A DNA stretch of 5,766 nucleotides. Origin: an uncultured Thermoleophilia bacterium. GTDB taxonomy: Bacteria > Actinomycetota > Thermoleophilia > UBA2241. This document shows, one piece after another, positions 5,332 through 5,766 of this stretch. A program made the translations under genes and the position numbers. The notes under the pieces are model-generated. The model was not told the DNA's origin, ran no database searches, and saw only the letters and a list, made by a program, of their open reading frames with translations. The first letter of the stretch is position 1; each line of letters opens with the position of its first letter. The DNA lies in the NCBI GenBank assembly GCA_903921965.1, contig CAIXSE010000640.1, forward strand, positions 1 through 5,766, read 5' to 3'.

Positions 5332-5766
5332 CTACAGGTCCTGCCGCAGGCCGAGCACCGGCTGGTGGTCGTGCACGCGGTCTTTGGCCACCAGCACCGT
5401 GACCGGCCCGGCGGCATTGGCGATGAACAGGGCGTCGTGGCCGACGCACAGGCCGGCGACGATGTTGAGCTCCACGCCGGCCTCGGCCAACAGCCGCGCC
5501 TGGGCGATGGGGTTGCACATGGTCTCGACCGTGCCCGGATACACCTTGTCGGCATCGGGCAGGCCGAGACCCTCCTCCTTGGTCACGGCGCCGGTCTTGC
5601 AGAGGACCGTGACCACCTCGAAGCCCTCGGCCTCGAGGCGCCGGGCATACGCTTCGGCCTCCGGCGCCAGCGAGATGCAGTACGCCAGGCCGAGCCGGCG
5701 GTAGCCCATGCGGCGTGCGAACTCGAGCGTCTCGCGCGCCCGGTCCCAGCGGCGGTAGCCCTCGGC
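5332..5766 (-). CDS. DUF1847 family protein, C-terminal 144 residues (enters from right edge)
   Basis: The visible part matches DUF1847, a family of putative metal-binding proteins of anaerobes with no established function that I know of. The fragment opens with AEGYRRWDRARETLEFARRM and continues GYRRLGLAYCISL. Four family motifs then each carry a cysteine: AYC (C30 of the fragment), VLCKTGAV (C56), ETMCNPIAQA (C84) and AGLCVGHDALF (C107, followed by H110). The end, GPVTVLVAKDRVHDHQPV, is also typical. Alternating strands and helices suggest an alpha/beta fold. Members usually have a Cys-rich N-terminal segment, which would lie beyond the window. It stops at 5332-5334 (TAG) and is followed 52 bp later by ahbD on the same strand, so co-transcription is likely. 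A role in heme or iron handling is only suggested by this neighbour. Confidence 0.85.
   Translation of the reverse strand, partial: AEGYRRWDRARETLEFARRMGYRRLGLAYCISLAPEAEAYARRLEAEGFEVVTVLCKTGAVTKEEGLGLPDADKVYPGTVETMCNPIAQARLLAEAGVELNIVAGLCVGHDALFIANAAGPVTVLVAKDRVHDHQPVLGLRQDL

Noticed and set aside
5280..5555. Upstream extension of the ahbD frame back to an ATG-type start at 5555
   Set aside because: It would overlap the DUF1847 coding sequence in another frame, and its translation is Arg/Pro/Ser/Cys-rich shadow. The TTG at 5277-5279 with AGGAG is a far better start.

Overview
The window is about 70% GC and densely packed, and it reads as a chromosomal segment of a high-GC anaerobe. Three things point this way: a radical-SAM heme b synthase (AhbD type, used by the siroheme-dependent heme route of anaerobes and sulfate reducers), a DUF1847 protein (a family I know mainly from strict anaerobes), and the NADH-sensing repressor Rex beside heme and quinone genes. 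The composition and gene mix fit best with an anaerobic Actinobacteriota lineage such as Coriobacteriia or a relative. That placement is inference from the proteins, not a phylogeny.

Layout. Positions 1-3410, minus strand: a tight four-gene run read right to left, hemL (glutamate-1-semialdehyde aminomutase), rex (redox repressor), a 199-residue protein faintly like a catalytically dead prenyl-diphosphate synthase, and the first 289 codons of a UbiD-family decarboxylase that leaves the window on the left. Gaps are 15, 1 and 1 nt, so this is almost certainly one transcript. Positions 3411-3611: a divergent regulatory region with promoter-like boxes on both strands and a perfect 7-bp inverted repeat. 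The core of that repeat, TGTG-N8-CACA, has the geometry of a Rex operator. Positions 3612-4052, plus strand: a single GNAT N-acetyltransferase gene. It converges on the next gene with 6 bp between the stop codons. Positions 4059-5279, minus strand: ahbD, with an unusual Gly-His-Pro repeat tail at its N terminus and a TTG start supported by an AGGAG box. Positions 5332-5766, minus strand: the C-terminal 144 residues of a DUF1847 protein entering from the right edge.

How it fits together (inference): HemL makes 5-aminolevulinate, the precursor of all tetrapyrroles. AhbD finishes heme b from Fe-coproporphyrin III. UbiD, and perhaps the prenyl-synthase-like protein, belong to respiratory quinone synthesis. 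Rex, encoded in the same transcript, probably adjusts this supply of respiratory cofactors to the NADH/NAD+ ratio through the palindrome upstream of hemL. No RNA genes, insertion sequences, CRISPR arrays or attachment sites were seen. No stretch over 300 bases lacks a gene.
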